Shown: positions 17,493 through 23,715 of the stretch, in pieces
How the letters are laid out: every line of letters begins with the position of its first letter
How positions within the stretch are numbered: the stretch's first letter is position 1
Source: Helicobacteraceae bacterium
GTDB lineage: Bacteria > Campylobacterota > Campylobacteria > Campylobacterales > Helicobacteraceae
DNA: 28,146 nt
Direction: 5' to 3'
Assembly: GCA_029258405.1 (NCBI GenBank)
Contig: JARHYY010000108.1
Location: 1 to 28,146 of the forward strand
Notes under the pieces: generated by a model
What the model was told of the DNA's origin: nothing
Database searches by the model: none
The model's input: only the letters and a program-made list of their open reading frames with translations
Translations under genes and position numbers: made by a program

Positions 17493-17555
17493 AGAGAGCA
17501 CAAAGGCTTTAAAGGTTAGATAAACAATTAAAGCTCTTTATATTCTCTTTTTCTT
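17493..17555 (+). terminator. Probable terminator of the lon operon
   Basis: The segment AGAGA-GCAC-AAAG-G-CTTTAA (17493-17512) pairs with TTAAAG-CT-CTTT-ATAT-TCTCT (ending at 17548) around a loop of about 15 bases. Internal mismatches interrupt the stem, and it is followed at once by TTTTTCTT. It lies 80 bases past the NifX-like stop. Confidence 0.45.
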
Positions 17556-17608
17556 AATAAAAGTAACATAGAGTTTTTATATAAATATTCCACTATAATA
17601 AATTGAAG

Positions 17609-17685
17609 TAAAAACACCTAGAATTATATATACCATACAAGATTAAAGAGTTATCCAAAACACTCTTATATATGTTCTCATTATA
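17609..17685 (+). repeat. Left arm of a 77-bp inverted repeat
   Basis: The arm starts TAAAAACACCTAG and runs through AAGATTAAAGAGTTATCC to ATTATA. Its reverse complement is found at 18021-18097 with only two substitutions by my reading (at 17660 and 17679). Each arm also contains a small internal stem, AAGAGT/ACTCTT. The outermost bases are TA on both sides, which would fit a TA target duplication, but that is inference. Confidence 0.85.
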
Positions 17686-18020
17686 TGCTATTGATATGAA
17701 AGGAGTAAATACTTTAATGCTATGAATACCTCTTAAAAATATGTTTATACACTCATAAATAGTGCATTAAGAGTCTATATATGAGAGAGCAATATTTATT
17801 ATGTAATAGTATGATGAGTTAATTATTATACAATATCTTATAATGTTATAGAAATTATTAAGCTCTTACTACCTAATGGTATAGAACTCGTATTTAAGCA
17901 ACAAATTCATATAAAAGATAAAAAGTCATATAAACTGATAATATAGAGTATTTAAGATATATAAATGGAGAGCTCTTAAATCTCTTATCTTATTGTAGAA
18001 GACATAAGCATGAGAGCTTT

Positions 18021-18097
18021 TATAATAAGAACATATATAAGAGTGCTTTGGATAACTCTTTAATCTTGTATGGTATATATAATTCTAGGTGTTTTTA
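18021..18097 (-). repeat. Right arm of a 77-bp inverted repeat
   Basis: This is the reverse complement of 17609-17685, with two mismatches. The arms are separated by 335 bases (17686-18020) that are not complementary to each other and encode nothing I recognise. The near identity over 77 bases implies recent origin or selection. Confidence 0.85.
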
Positions 18098-18253
18098 AGA
18101 GTTCTTATATTTTTATGTTTATATATAGTTTAAATAGAATGTTGAGTAAATTTTTTTAGGTTTATTTTTATTGGGCTATAGTGAAATTTGATTGTTGTAT
18201 GGAATCTGTACCTTGTGTGATATGTTTGTGGGTAGCTATACATAAATGAGCAT

Positions 18254-20212
18254 TTAAAACTTCTTCTTATTTATGTCATCACGTATTTTATGGGCTATCA
18301 GCCTCACTGCGTTGCTTATCTCTTGCGAATGTTGAGCAATGTCTGCATTTTGCTGTGTTGTTGATTGGAGCTGCTTTAATTGCTCATTAACTTGATTGAT
18401 GCCTGCAACTTCTTCTTTTATAGAGCTTGCCATATCATTAATGCTCTGCACCAACGCGTTTGTATTTGCCTCTATCTCTCCTAAGCTCTTTTGTGTTCTT
18501 TCTGCTAGTTTTCTCACTTCATCTGCTACTACTGAAAAACCTCTACCATGCTCCCCTGCCCTTGCTGCTTCTATGGCTGCGTTAAGGGCTAGGAGATTAG
18601 TTTGGTCTGCTATATCTTTTATGATACCTATGACATTTTTAATATCTTCGCTTTGATTCATTACTTCGTTACTTCTTTCACTTACTACCTGTATTGATGA
18701 AGTAATTTGTTCGATAGAATGAGATGTTGTTTCTAAACTAGAGTTTTGTGTACGCGATGATTCAATGAGGTTTTCTACAACCTTTTTAAGTTCTTGTGAT
18801 TTCTGCTCTAGCTCTTGAGCAAAACTTGATGAGGTATGAAGCATTTTGCGTATTTCTGAACCGAGATATGAAACACCATTAATCATATCAAGAAATTCTG
18901 CTTCTAAGTTTTCTGCATTGCATTCAGTTAAAAAATTATTTTCAGAGTATTTATTAAGAACCTGCAATAGAGATTGAATGTTATTATTCAATGATATAAG
19001 CATTTCATTGAATAATTCTTTAAGTTGCATAAGTGATGGATTGTGGGGGTTAGTATTAATTTGTATGCTTAAGTGTCCTTGCTTGATAAGACTAGTTGTT
19101 TGTATAAAATCTTTAAGTGTAATTTCATCTTGTTGCAAACCATTTTGTATTTTTTTTACATTTTCGTTGATGGCATCTGCTATTTCTTTGAATTCATCAT
19201 TGCTCTTTATGTGCAGTATTTTAACTTCTTTATTTTTATGATTAAGAAAAGAGAAGAAATCAAGCAATGTTCTTTTAATCTTAGCAATGGGTTTAAGAAG
19301 GTAGAGGAGAATAATGTATAAAGCAACAATAAGGAATAATGCAAAAACAAAAAGCATAGTAAATATGGGATATACACTTTTATTGACAGATTCAGAAATT
19401 TGTGCCTCTGGAATTATAGAGCAAATGAGCCATTGGGTTAAGTTGTGTTTTTCACATAGGGCAACACTTGAAACATTGTTATACACAAGAGGAATAATAT
19501 TATTGCTTGTTTGAAATTTTTCCATGAGATTTTTTGAAAAATCATCAGATGATAAAATTAACTCTTGTTGATGGTGGGTAACATATTGTGCTTGTGTATC
19601 TAATATGATAATATCAAATTTTTGAGTGTGTTTATGGTGAGAATCTGCTGTAATTATATAATTATTCAATGCCTTTAATGCAATATCTGCTCCTACCACA
19701 CCTTTAAAGTGATTGTTGTCAATAACAACTGCAGTAAAACCAAAAACAGGAATCTTATAAGAAAAATGCATCCATGGTTGGCTTATAATGGTATCTCGCA
19801 TGTTTTGCTTTGCTGTTTGATACCATGTTCTTGCTCTTGGGTCATATCCATCAGCTAAGGTTGTATGCTTAAAATTTGAACGGAGCATTCTCCCATCTTC
19901 AAATCCCATATATGCAATGTTGAAGTCCCCAGCCTCTTGCATTAAAACAAGTTCTTTTATTATGCCCTCTTCATTGAGATTATTTCTTAAAGCAGATTGT
20001 GCTAATGCTTGAATATTTCTTTGTTTTTCATTGATATACACCGTGATTAAGTCTTCTATCTGTGCTACTTTTTCTAACTGTGTATCATATGCAATTTGTG
20101 TAACAATATCTTTAGTATTTAGATACATAAAAATACCCAAAATAGAGAAACATACAGTAGTCAATGATAATGTTATCAGGGATACTTTTGCATTAATGCC
20201 TAATTGTATCAT
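18254..20212 (-). CDS. Methyl-accepting chemotaxis protein with dCache sensor
   Basis: This transmembrane chemoreceptor senses a small ligand in the periplasm and signals to CheA/CheW. I start it at the ATG at 20212: an AAGGA box lies five bases upstream, whereas the in-frame TTG at 20239 has no such signal. The 652 residues comprise TM1 (about 9-31), a periplasmic double-Cache domain (about 35-275) with D-P-R-A-R-T-W-Y (124-131) and G-V-V-G-A-D-I-A-L (171-179), TM2 (about 281-306), a HAMP linker, and the cytoplasmic coiled coil with the conserved hairpin tip at 534-573 (D-Q-T-N-L-L-A-L-N-A-A-I-E-A-A-R-A-G-E). The R-x-W-Y motif is shared by amino-acid-binding dCache domains, but not all ligand residues can be confirmed. 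There is no C-terminal CheR/CheB pentapeptide. Confidence 0.95.
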   Translation of the reverse strand: MIQLGINAKVSLITLSLTTVCFSILGIFMYLNTKDIVTQIAYDTQLEKVAQIEDLITVYINEKQRNIQALAQSALRNNLNEEGIIKELVLMQEAGDFNIAYMGFEDGRMLRSNFKHTTLADGYDPRARTWYQTAKQNMRDTIISQPWMHFSYKIPVFGFTAVVIDNNHFKGVVGADIALKALNNYIITADSHHKHTQKFDIIILDTQAQYVTHHQQELILSSDDFSKNLMEKFQTSNNIIPLVYNNVSSVALCEKHNLTQWLICSIIPEAQISESVNKSVYPIFTMLFVFALFLIVALYIILLYLLKPIAKIKRTLLDFFSFLNHKNKEVKILHIKSNDEFKEIADAINENVKKIQNGLQQDEITLKDFIQTTSLIKQGHLSIQINTNPHNPSLMQLKELFNEMLISLNNNIQSLLQVLNKYSENNFLTECNAENLEAEFLDMINGVSYLGSEIRKMLHTSSSFAQELEQKSQELKKVVENLIESSRTQNSSLETTSHSIEQITSSIQVVSERSNEVMNQSEDIKNVIGIIKDIADQTNLLALNAAIEAARAGEHGRGFSVVADEVRKLAERTQKSLGEIEANTNALVQSINDMASSIKEEVAGINQVNEQLKQLQSTTQQNADIAQHSQEISNAVRLIAHKIRDDINKKKF

Positions 20213-20252
20213 CTTTTTCCTTGAAGTGCATTTTAACAAGATGTAATAAAAT

Positions 20253-20279
20253 GTATCGGGACACTTAATCTGCTATTAG
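20253..20279 (-). promoter_or_regulatory. Candidate sigma-28 (FliA) promoter of the chemoreceptor
   Basis: On the minus strand CTAA (20279-20276) is followed after 15 bases by CCCGATAC (20260-20253). This is close to the flagellar sigma-28 pattern TAAA-N15-GCCGATAA. It lies about 40 bases before the chosen ATG. Receptor genes in this phylum are often sigma-28 dependent. Both boxes have mismatches. Confidence 0.4.
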
Positions 20280-20415
20280 TTAGTATAAAATAAAACTAAT
20301 TAAATTAATATTAAAATACTTGAAATGTTATTTTCTTTAAAAACACAAATAAAAATATAAATGTGCAATATTGTAATTATAAATACTTTTTTAAAGTAAA
20401 TTTTTATCAGCATAG

Positions 20416-20434
20416 AATTATGATAATAAGTATT
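20416..20434 (+). promoter_or_regulatory. Fur-box-like sequence upstream of exbB
   Basis: Fourteen of 19 positions match the classical Fur box, with a perfect central GATAAT at 20422-20427. It lies about 120 bases upstream of the exbB -35 box, which is distant for simple repression, and AT-rich DNA gives such matches by chance. ExbB-ExbD-TonB systems are commonly iron- or nickel-regulated. Confidence 0.25.
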
Positions 20435-20464
20435 GTTTGTTTATATTTATTTAGCTAAATTTAA

Positions 20465-20496
20465 AAAACCTTGAAAAACAAAAACCTTGAAAAACA
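20465..20496 (+). repeat. Perfect 2 x 16-bp tandem repeat
   Basis: The unit AAAACCTTGAAAAACA occurs twice head to tail (20465-20480 and 20481-20496) with no mismatch, about 60 bases upstream of the exbB promoter. Slippage could change the copy number. Confidence 0.9.
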
Positions 20497-20552
20497 AAAT
20501 GCTATAAAAATATGTTTCGTTAAATAAACGGCAGAAAAATTTAATTTATATA

Positions 20553-20581
20553 TTGACAATTATAACTAAAATTAGTAAAAT
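20553..20581 (+). promoter_or_regulatory. Strong sigma-70 promoter of exbB-exbD-tonB
   Basis: A perfect TTGACA (20553-20558), 17 bases, then TAAAAT (20576-20581). The predicted start near 20588 leaves a leader of about 34 bases to the TTG at 20622. A full -35 box is uncommon in Helicobacter. Confidence 0.65.
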
Positions 20582-20621
20582 TGATTCTATCAAAAATTTT
20601 ATTGAAACAGGAGTGTGTTCA

Positions 20622-21047
20622 TTGGAATTTTTAAAAGATTATATAGATTATATTATATTTAGCATTCTTGGTATTATGAGTTTTGTGGCATGCTGGTTTG
20701 TTATTGAGAGGATATTGTTTTTGCTCAAAGGAGATACTGCACAGTATAATTGTGAAGAGGAGCTAGAAGAGGCATTGACTAATAATCTCTCTATTTTGCA
20801 TATTATTTATTCAAATGCTCCTTATGTGGGTTTGCTTGGTACGGTAATTGGAGTTATGATTACTTTTTATGATATGGGGCAAAATGAGGGAATGGATGTT
20901 AAAACCATTATGCTTGGGCTTTCTTTGGCGCTTAAGGCGACAGCACTCGGGTTGTTTGTGGCTATTCCAACTCTTATGGCATACCATCTTTTGCTCCGCC
21001 GTGTTGAAGTCTTGATGAATCGTTATAAGGCGAGACAACATCAATGA
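20622..21047 (+). CDS. exbB: ExbB energy-transducing proton-channel protein
   Basis: ExbB, with ExbD, uses the proton motive force to energise TonB for outer-membrane uptake of iron, nickel, haem or cobalamin. I place the start at TTG 20622: an AGGAG box ends eight bases upstream, the protein then begins E-F-L-K-D-Y-I-D-Y before TM1, and the 141 residues fit short Helicobacter ExbB. The frame is open from TTG 20553, but that codon is the first half of the promoter's -35 box. Three membrane segments are visible (residues about 10-30, 66-90 and 104-128 from this start). The conserved A-P-Y-V-G-L-L-G-T-V-I-G-V-M region and the L-A-L-K-A-T-A-L-G-L-F-V-A-I-P-T segment form the proton path. It overlaps exbD by four bases. 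Confidence 0.92.
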   Translation: MEFLKDYIDYIIFSILGIMSFVACWFVIERILFLLKGDTAQYNCEEELEEALTNNLSILHIIYSNAPYVGLLGTVIGVMITFYDMGQNEGMDVKTIMLGLSLALKATALGLFVAIPTLMAYHLLLRRVEVLMNRYKARQHQ

Positions 21048-21433
21048 AAATGAAGATGCCGCATAGTGATGGACTTAATATTGTCCCTTTTATTGATGTT
21101 ATTTTGGTGCTTTTGGCTATTGTGCTTAGCGTTGCTACTTTTATCGCTCAAGGTGAGGTGAAAATATCTCTCCCACAATCAAGCGAAGAAAAGTTACAAG
21201 GACAAGGTAGTGTCTTTAGCGTTAAGATTGATCAAGAAGGACAATATTACTTTAATGATGTTCTTAGTTCTTTGGAGGAGGTGGAAAAAAAGATTGTTGA
21301 AATGGACAAGCAAGAATGGATTTATCTCATGGGCGATAAAAAAAGCCCCTTAGATTCATTTATACAAATTATAAATATCCTTAAAAGGAGCAATCATGCT
21401 AACTTTAAAATCATTACCGAATATCAGCATTAA
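21044..21433 (+). CDS. exbD: ExbD energy-transducing proton-channel protein
   Basis: ExbD is the single-span partner of ExbB. It has a short cytoplasmic N-terminus, one transmembrane helix (about 13-35) and a periplasmic domain that binds TonB. The helix contains the family motif N-I-V-P-F-I-D-V-I-L-V-L-L, with the proton-carrying Asp18. The length of 129 residues is normal. The ATG overlaps the exbB stop codon (ATGA). Its last 38 bases are also the beginning of tonB, so the three genes are tightly coupled. Confidence 0.95.
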   Translation: MKMKMPHSDGLNIVPFIDVILVLLAIVLSVATFIAQGEVKISLPQSSEEKLQGQGSVFSVKIDQEGQYYFNDVLSSLEEVEKKIVEMDKQEWIYLMGDKKSPLDSFIQIINILKRSNHANFKIITEYQH

Positions 21434-22142
21434 GCATAGGGGCAGTGTAATAGGGTTTGTTGGGGCAGCGATGCTTCATACACCTTTGTTGCTGTTTGCA
21501 TTTGGAATGGATTTTCATCCTCAAAAATTGGATGATCCAAACAAGGAAATTGGAGCGATGCATTTTTCTTTAGCTTCTTTTGCACCAAAAGCTGCTCCAG
21601 AGCCTTTGCGGCAAGCTGCTTTGGAGCCTGTAAAAACTATTCCTAAGCATTATGCTCCAAAAAAAGAGAAGCAACGCGAAAAAGAAAAAGAAGAGAAAAA
21701 AGTTGTCAAAAAAGAACATAAACACAAAAAAGAACATAAAGATATAGAGCAGAAAGTTGCTCTTAAGGATATTCCAAAGGTGAATAATAATAATGCTTTG
21801 CAAAATAGCGTAGCTCAATCACAAACTCAAAATGTACAACCTACTGTTTTGGGTAGCAATAATAAAAATCCTTTTTTAGCACAAATTAAAGAGCTTATAG
21901 ATAGTCATAATACATATCCTCGGATGGCAAGAAAGAGGGGTATTAGTGGTATAGTTGTGGTAAAAATGGTTTTAGAAGAAAACGGTAATATAAAAGAATT
22001 AAGAGTTATTGAAAGCTCTACACATACCATATTAGATAATCAAACGATTAAAGCCATACAAGAAGCATCGAAGTTTTTCCCTAAACCAGATAAAACCTAT
22101 ATATTGCATATTCCCATTGAATATGAACTTAAGAGTGCATAG
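21396..22142 (+). CDS. tonB: TonB energy-transduction protein
   Basis: TonB spans the inner membrane and contacts the TonB box of outer-membrane receptors, transmitting energy from ExbB-ExbD. The ATG at 21396 follows a good AAGGAG box, so the 38-base overlap with exbD is real rather than a start error. Parts in order: an N-terminal membrane anchor (about 17-38), a Pro-poor linker, a very Lys/Glu/His-rich stretch (about 85-125) that spans the periplasm and may bind metal through its many His residues, and the C-terminal TonB fold (about 165-245) with Y-P-R-M-A-R-K-R-G-I-S-G and a final P-I-E-Y-E-L strand. The length is 248 residues. It converges with the tRNA-Sec gene four bases downstream. 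Confidence 0.94.
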   Translation: MLTLKSLPNISIKHRGSVIGFVGAAMLHTPLLLFAFGMDFHPQKLDDPNKEIGAMHFSLASFAPKAAPEPLRQAALEPVKTIPKHYAPKKEKQREKEKEEKKVVKKEHKHKKEHKDIEQKVALKDIPKVNNNNALQNSVAQSQTQNVQPTVLGSNNKNPFLAQIKELIDSHNTYPRMARKRGISGIVVVKMVLEENGNIKELRVIESSTHTILDNQTIKAIQEASKFFPKPDKTYILHIPIEYELKSA

Positions 22143-22146
22143 TTTA

Positions 22147-22245
22147 TGGCAGGGAGGTAAGAGAATCGAACTCCTCAGCAAGTTAGCCACCTAACCGCTC
22201 AATAGGTTTGAAGCCTAGGGCATCCACCAGGTATGCATACCTCCC
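22147..22245 (-). tRNA. selC: tRNA-Sec (anticodon UCA)
   Basis: This selenocysteine tRNA reads UGA. The anticodon loop is CTTCAAA, giving UCA. The long variable arm has a GTTAG/CTAAC stem with a GTGG loop, the D arm is extended, the T loop is TTCGATT, and the acceptor has eight pairs (GGGAGGTA with TACCTCCC). The 3' end is encoded as T-G-CCA: the G is the expected Sec discriminator, but a T intrudes between it and the stem, so the end is one base longer than usual or the first pair is a T-T mismatch. It lies beside selA, as expected for a dedicated selenium cluster, on the opposite strand. A TAAAAT box 11 bases upstream could be its promoter. Confidence 0.93.
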
Positions 22246-22256
22246 AAAGCTCTAGG

Positions 22257-22262
22257 ATTTTA
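22257..22262 (-). promoter_or_regulatory. Possible -10 box for tRNA-Sec
   Basis: TAAAAT on the minus strand, 11 bases before the mature 5' end of tRNA-Sec, at the right distance for a short precursor. No clear -35 is seen. Confidence 0.4.
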
Positions 22263-22338
22263 ACCTATTTTTCTTTAAAGAGGCGTTAATTTTTTAAGTT
22301 CTTATATGATATAGTTCGCGAAAAATAAAAGGTGGTGT

Positions 22339-23715
22339 ATGTCATCTCAATTTTCTTCTATTCCTTCTGTAGATAAGGTTTTAAGGCATGCCATCTTTAA
22401 TGGTATAAGCCATAAAACTTTAGTAAAAAAAGCTATTCGGCAAGTGTTAGATAGAATAAGACAGGAAATTCTACAGCTTAATACAACGAATTTTAGCATT
22501 GATGTAATTGCACAAATGAGTTTTGAGCTCTATTGTGAGCAACAAAAATCATCACTCATTCCTCTTGTAAATGCTACAGGCATTCTTGTGCATACCAATC
22601 TAGGGAGAAGTCCAATTTCTTCTGTGTTACTTCAAGAAATTATGCCTGCCTTAAGTGCATATAATAATTTAGAATATAATCTTCATGAAGGAAAACGAGG
22701 GGAACGCTATTGCCTGATTAAAAAGGTAATGTTAGATTTATTTTTAGCTGAAGATGTTTTGGTAGTTAATAATAATGCTGCTGCACTTTTTCTTGTGTTG
22801 CATACTTTTGCACAAGGCAAAGAAGTTATTATTTCTCGTGGTGAATTAGTGGAAATAGGGGGCAGTTTTCGTATTCCAGAAATCATGAAAAGCTCTGGAG
22901 CAATTCTCAAAGAAGTAGGCACAACCAATAAGACTTATTATGATGATTATGTAAAGGCTATCAATGCACATACAGCGATACTTTTAAAAGTCCATTGTAG
23001 CAATTATAAAATTGAAGGATTTACCCATAATGTTGCATTTAAAGATATTATTAAAATAGCAAGAGAGCACCATTTACTTGACTTTTATGATATAGGTAGC
23101 GGGCTTCTTAATCGTTGTTTTGTGAGCAATAAAAAACTCTATTCAGAGTTAGGGCATATTTTTGATGAGCCTGTTGTTAAAGAAGTTATGGAGCTTCAAC
23201 CCTCATTAGTATGTTTTAGTGGTGATAAGCTTTTAGGTTCTGTTCAAGCAGGGATTATTCTTGGAAAAAAACACTTTATAGACTTATTAAAGAAAAATCA
23301 TCTTTTGAGAATGTTGCGAATCGATAAAATAACTTTAGCCTATTTAGAGGCAACTTTTAGGGCTTATCTCAATGAACAATGGGATAAAATACCCCTTTTA
23401 TCACTTTTAAGAAAACCTCTTGAAATATTATTTCAGCAGGCAGAAAATATGCTCAAGGGTCTTCCTCATCCTTTCTCTGGGACAATAACTCAAAGTGCAG
23501 CTTATGTTGGTGGGGGTGCTTTGCCCCACAAGGTTATTCCTAGTTTTGCTCTTAAGATTACACATCCTAAAATGTCTGCTGATGATATTAAAATTTTGTT
23601 GAGAGAGAGAAAAATTATTGCACGCGTAGCACAAGAGAGCTTATTGCTTGATATGCGAACATTGCTTCAAGGAGATGATGTTCAAATTCTTGATGTGTTA
23701 AGAGAAATTGCTTGA
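22339..23715 (+). CDS. selA: L-seryl-tRNA(Sec) selenium transferase SelA
   Basis: SelA is a decameric PLP enzyme that converts seryl-tRNA(Sec) to selenocysteinyl-tRNA(Sec) using selenophosphate. The 458-residue protein shows the family's conserved run: N-A-T-G-I-L-V-H-T-N-L-G-R (78-90), a tRNA-contact segment R-G-E-R-Y, N-N-N-A-A-A (144-149), S-R-G-E-L-V-E-I-G-G-S-F-R-I-P (166-180), and the PLP lysine Lys297 in F-S-G-D-K-L-L-G. The N-terminal domain that binds tRNA-Sec is present. The ATG follows an AGGTGG box. It overlaps selB (TTGA), so the two are coupled. selD, which supplies selenophosphate, is not in the window. Confidence 0.96.
   Translation: MSSQFSSIPSVDKVLRHAIFNGISHKTLVKKAIRQVLDRIRQEILQLNTTNFSIDVIAQMSFELYCEQQKSSLIPLVNATGILVHTNLGRSPISSVLLQEIMPALSAYNNLEYNLHEGKRGERYCLIKKVMLDLFLAEDVLVVNNNAAALFLVLHTFAQGKEVIISRGELVEIGGSFRIPEIMKSSGAILKEVGTTNKTYYDDYVKAINAHTAILLKVHCSNYKIEGFTHNVAFKDIIKIAREHHLLDFYDIGSGLLNRCFVSNKKLYSELGHIFDEPVVKEVMELQPSLVCFSGDKLLGSVQAGIILGKKHFIDLLKKNHLLRMLRIDKITLAYLEATFRAYLNEQWDKIPLLSLLRKPLEILFQQAENMLKGLPHPFSGTITQSAAYVGGGALPHKVIPSFALKITHPKMSADDIKILLRERKIIARVAQESLLLDMRTLLQGDDVQILDVLREIA

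Larger units (their letters stand above)
17411..18253. other. 843-base gene-free region with long inverted repeats
   Basis: There is no open frame of note on either strand and no recognisable RNA gene. The left part holds a probable terminator for the lon operon. Most of the region (17609-18097) is bounded by 77-bp inverted repeats around a very AT-rich 335-base centre. The right part leads to the 3' end of the chemoreceptor gene. See the separate entries. Confidence 0.8.
20213..20621. other. Divergent regulatory region between the chemoreceptor and exbB
   Basis: This 409-base AT-rich spacer has no gene. It holds a candidate sigma-28 promoter for the chemoreceptor, a Fur-box-like sequence, a perfect 2 x 16-base tandem repeat, and a strong sigma-70 promoter for exbB, each listed separately. 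Confidence 0.65.

Noticed and set aside
17571..17608. Target-site duplication longer than TA flanking the inverted repeat
   Set aside because: The flanks (TTGAAG on the left, AGAGTT on the right) do not match; only the terminal TA could be a duplication.
17686..18020. A small toxin peptide of an AapA/IsoA-type system between the inverted repeats
   Set aside because: I looked for short hydrophobic frames with a ribosome binding site on both strands. The only candidate, after GGAG near 17702, stops after two codons (ATG CTA TGA), and a nine-codon frame from 17696 is not convincing.
20553..20621. N-terminal extension of ExbB from the TTG at 20553
   Set aside because: The codon overlaps a perfect -35 box, there is no ribosome binding site, and the extension lies largely upstream of the predicted transcription start.
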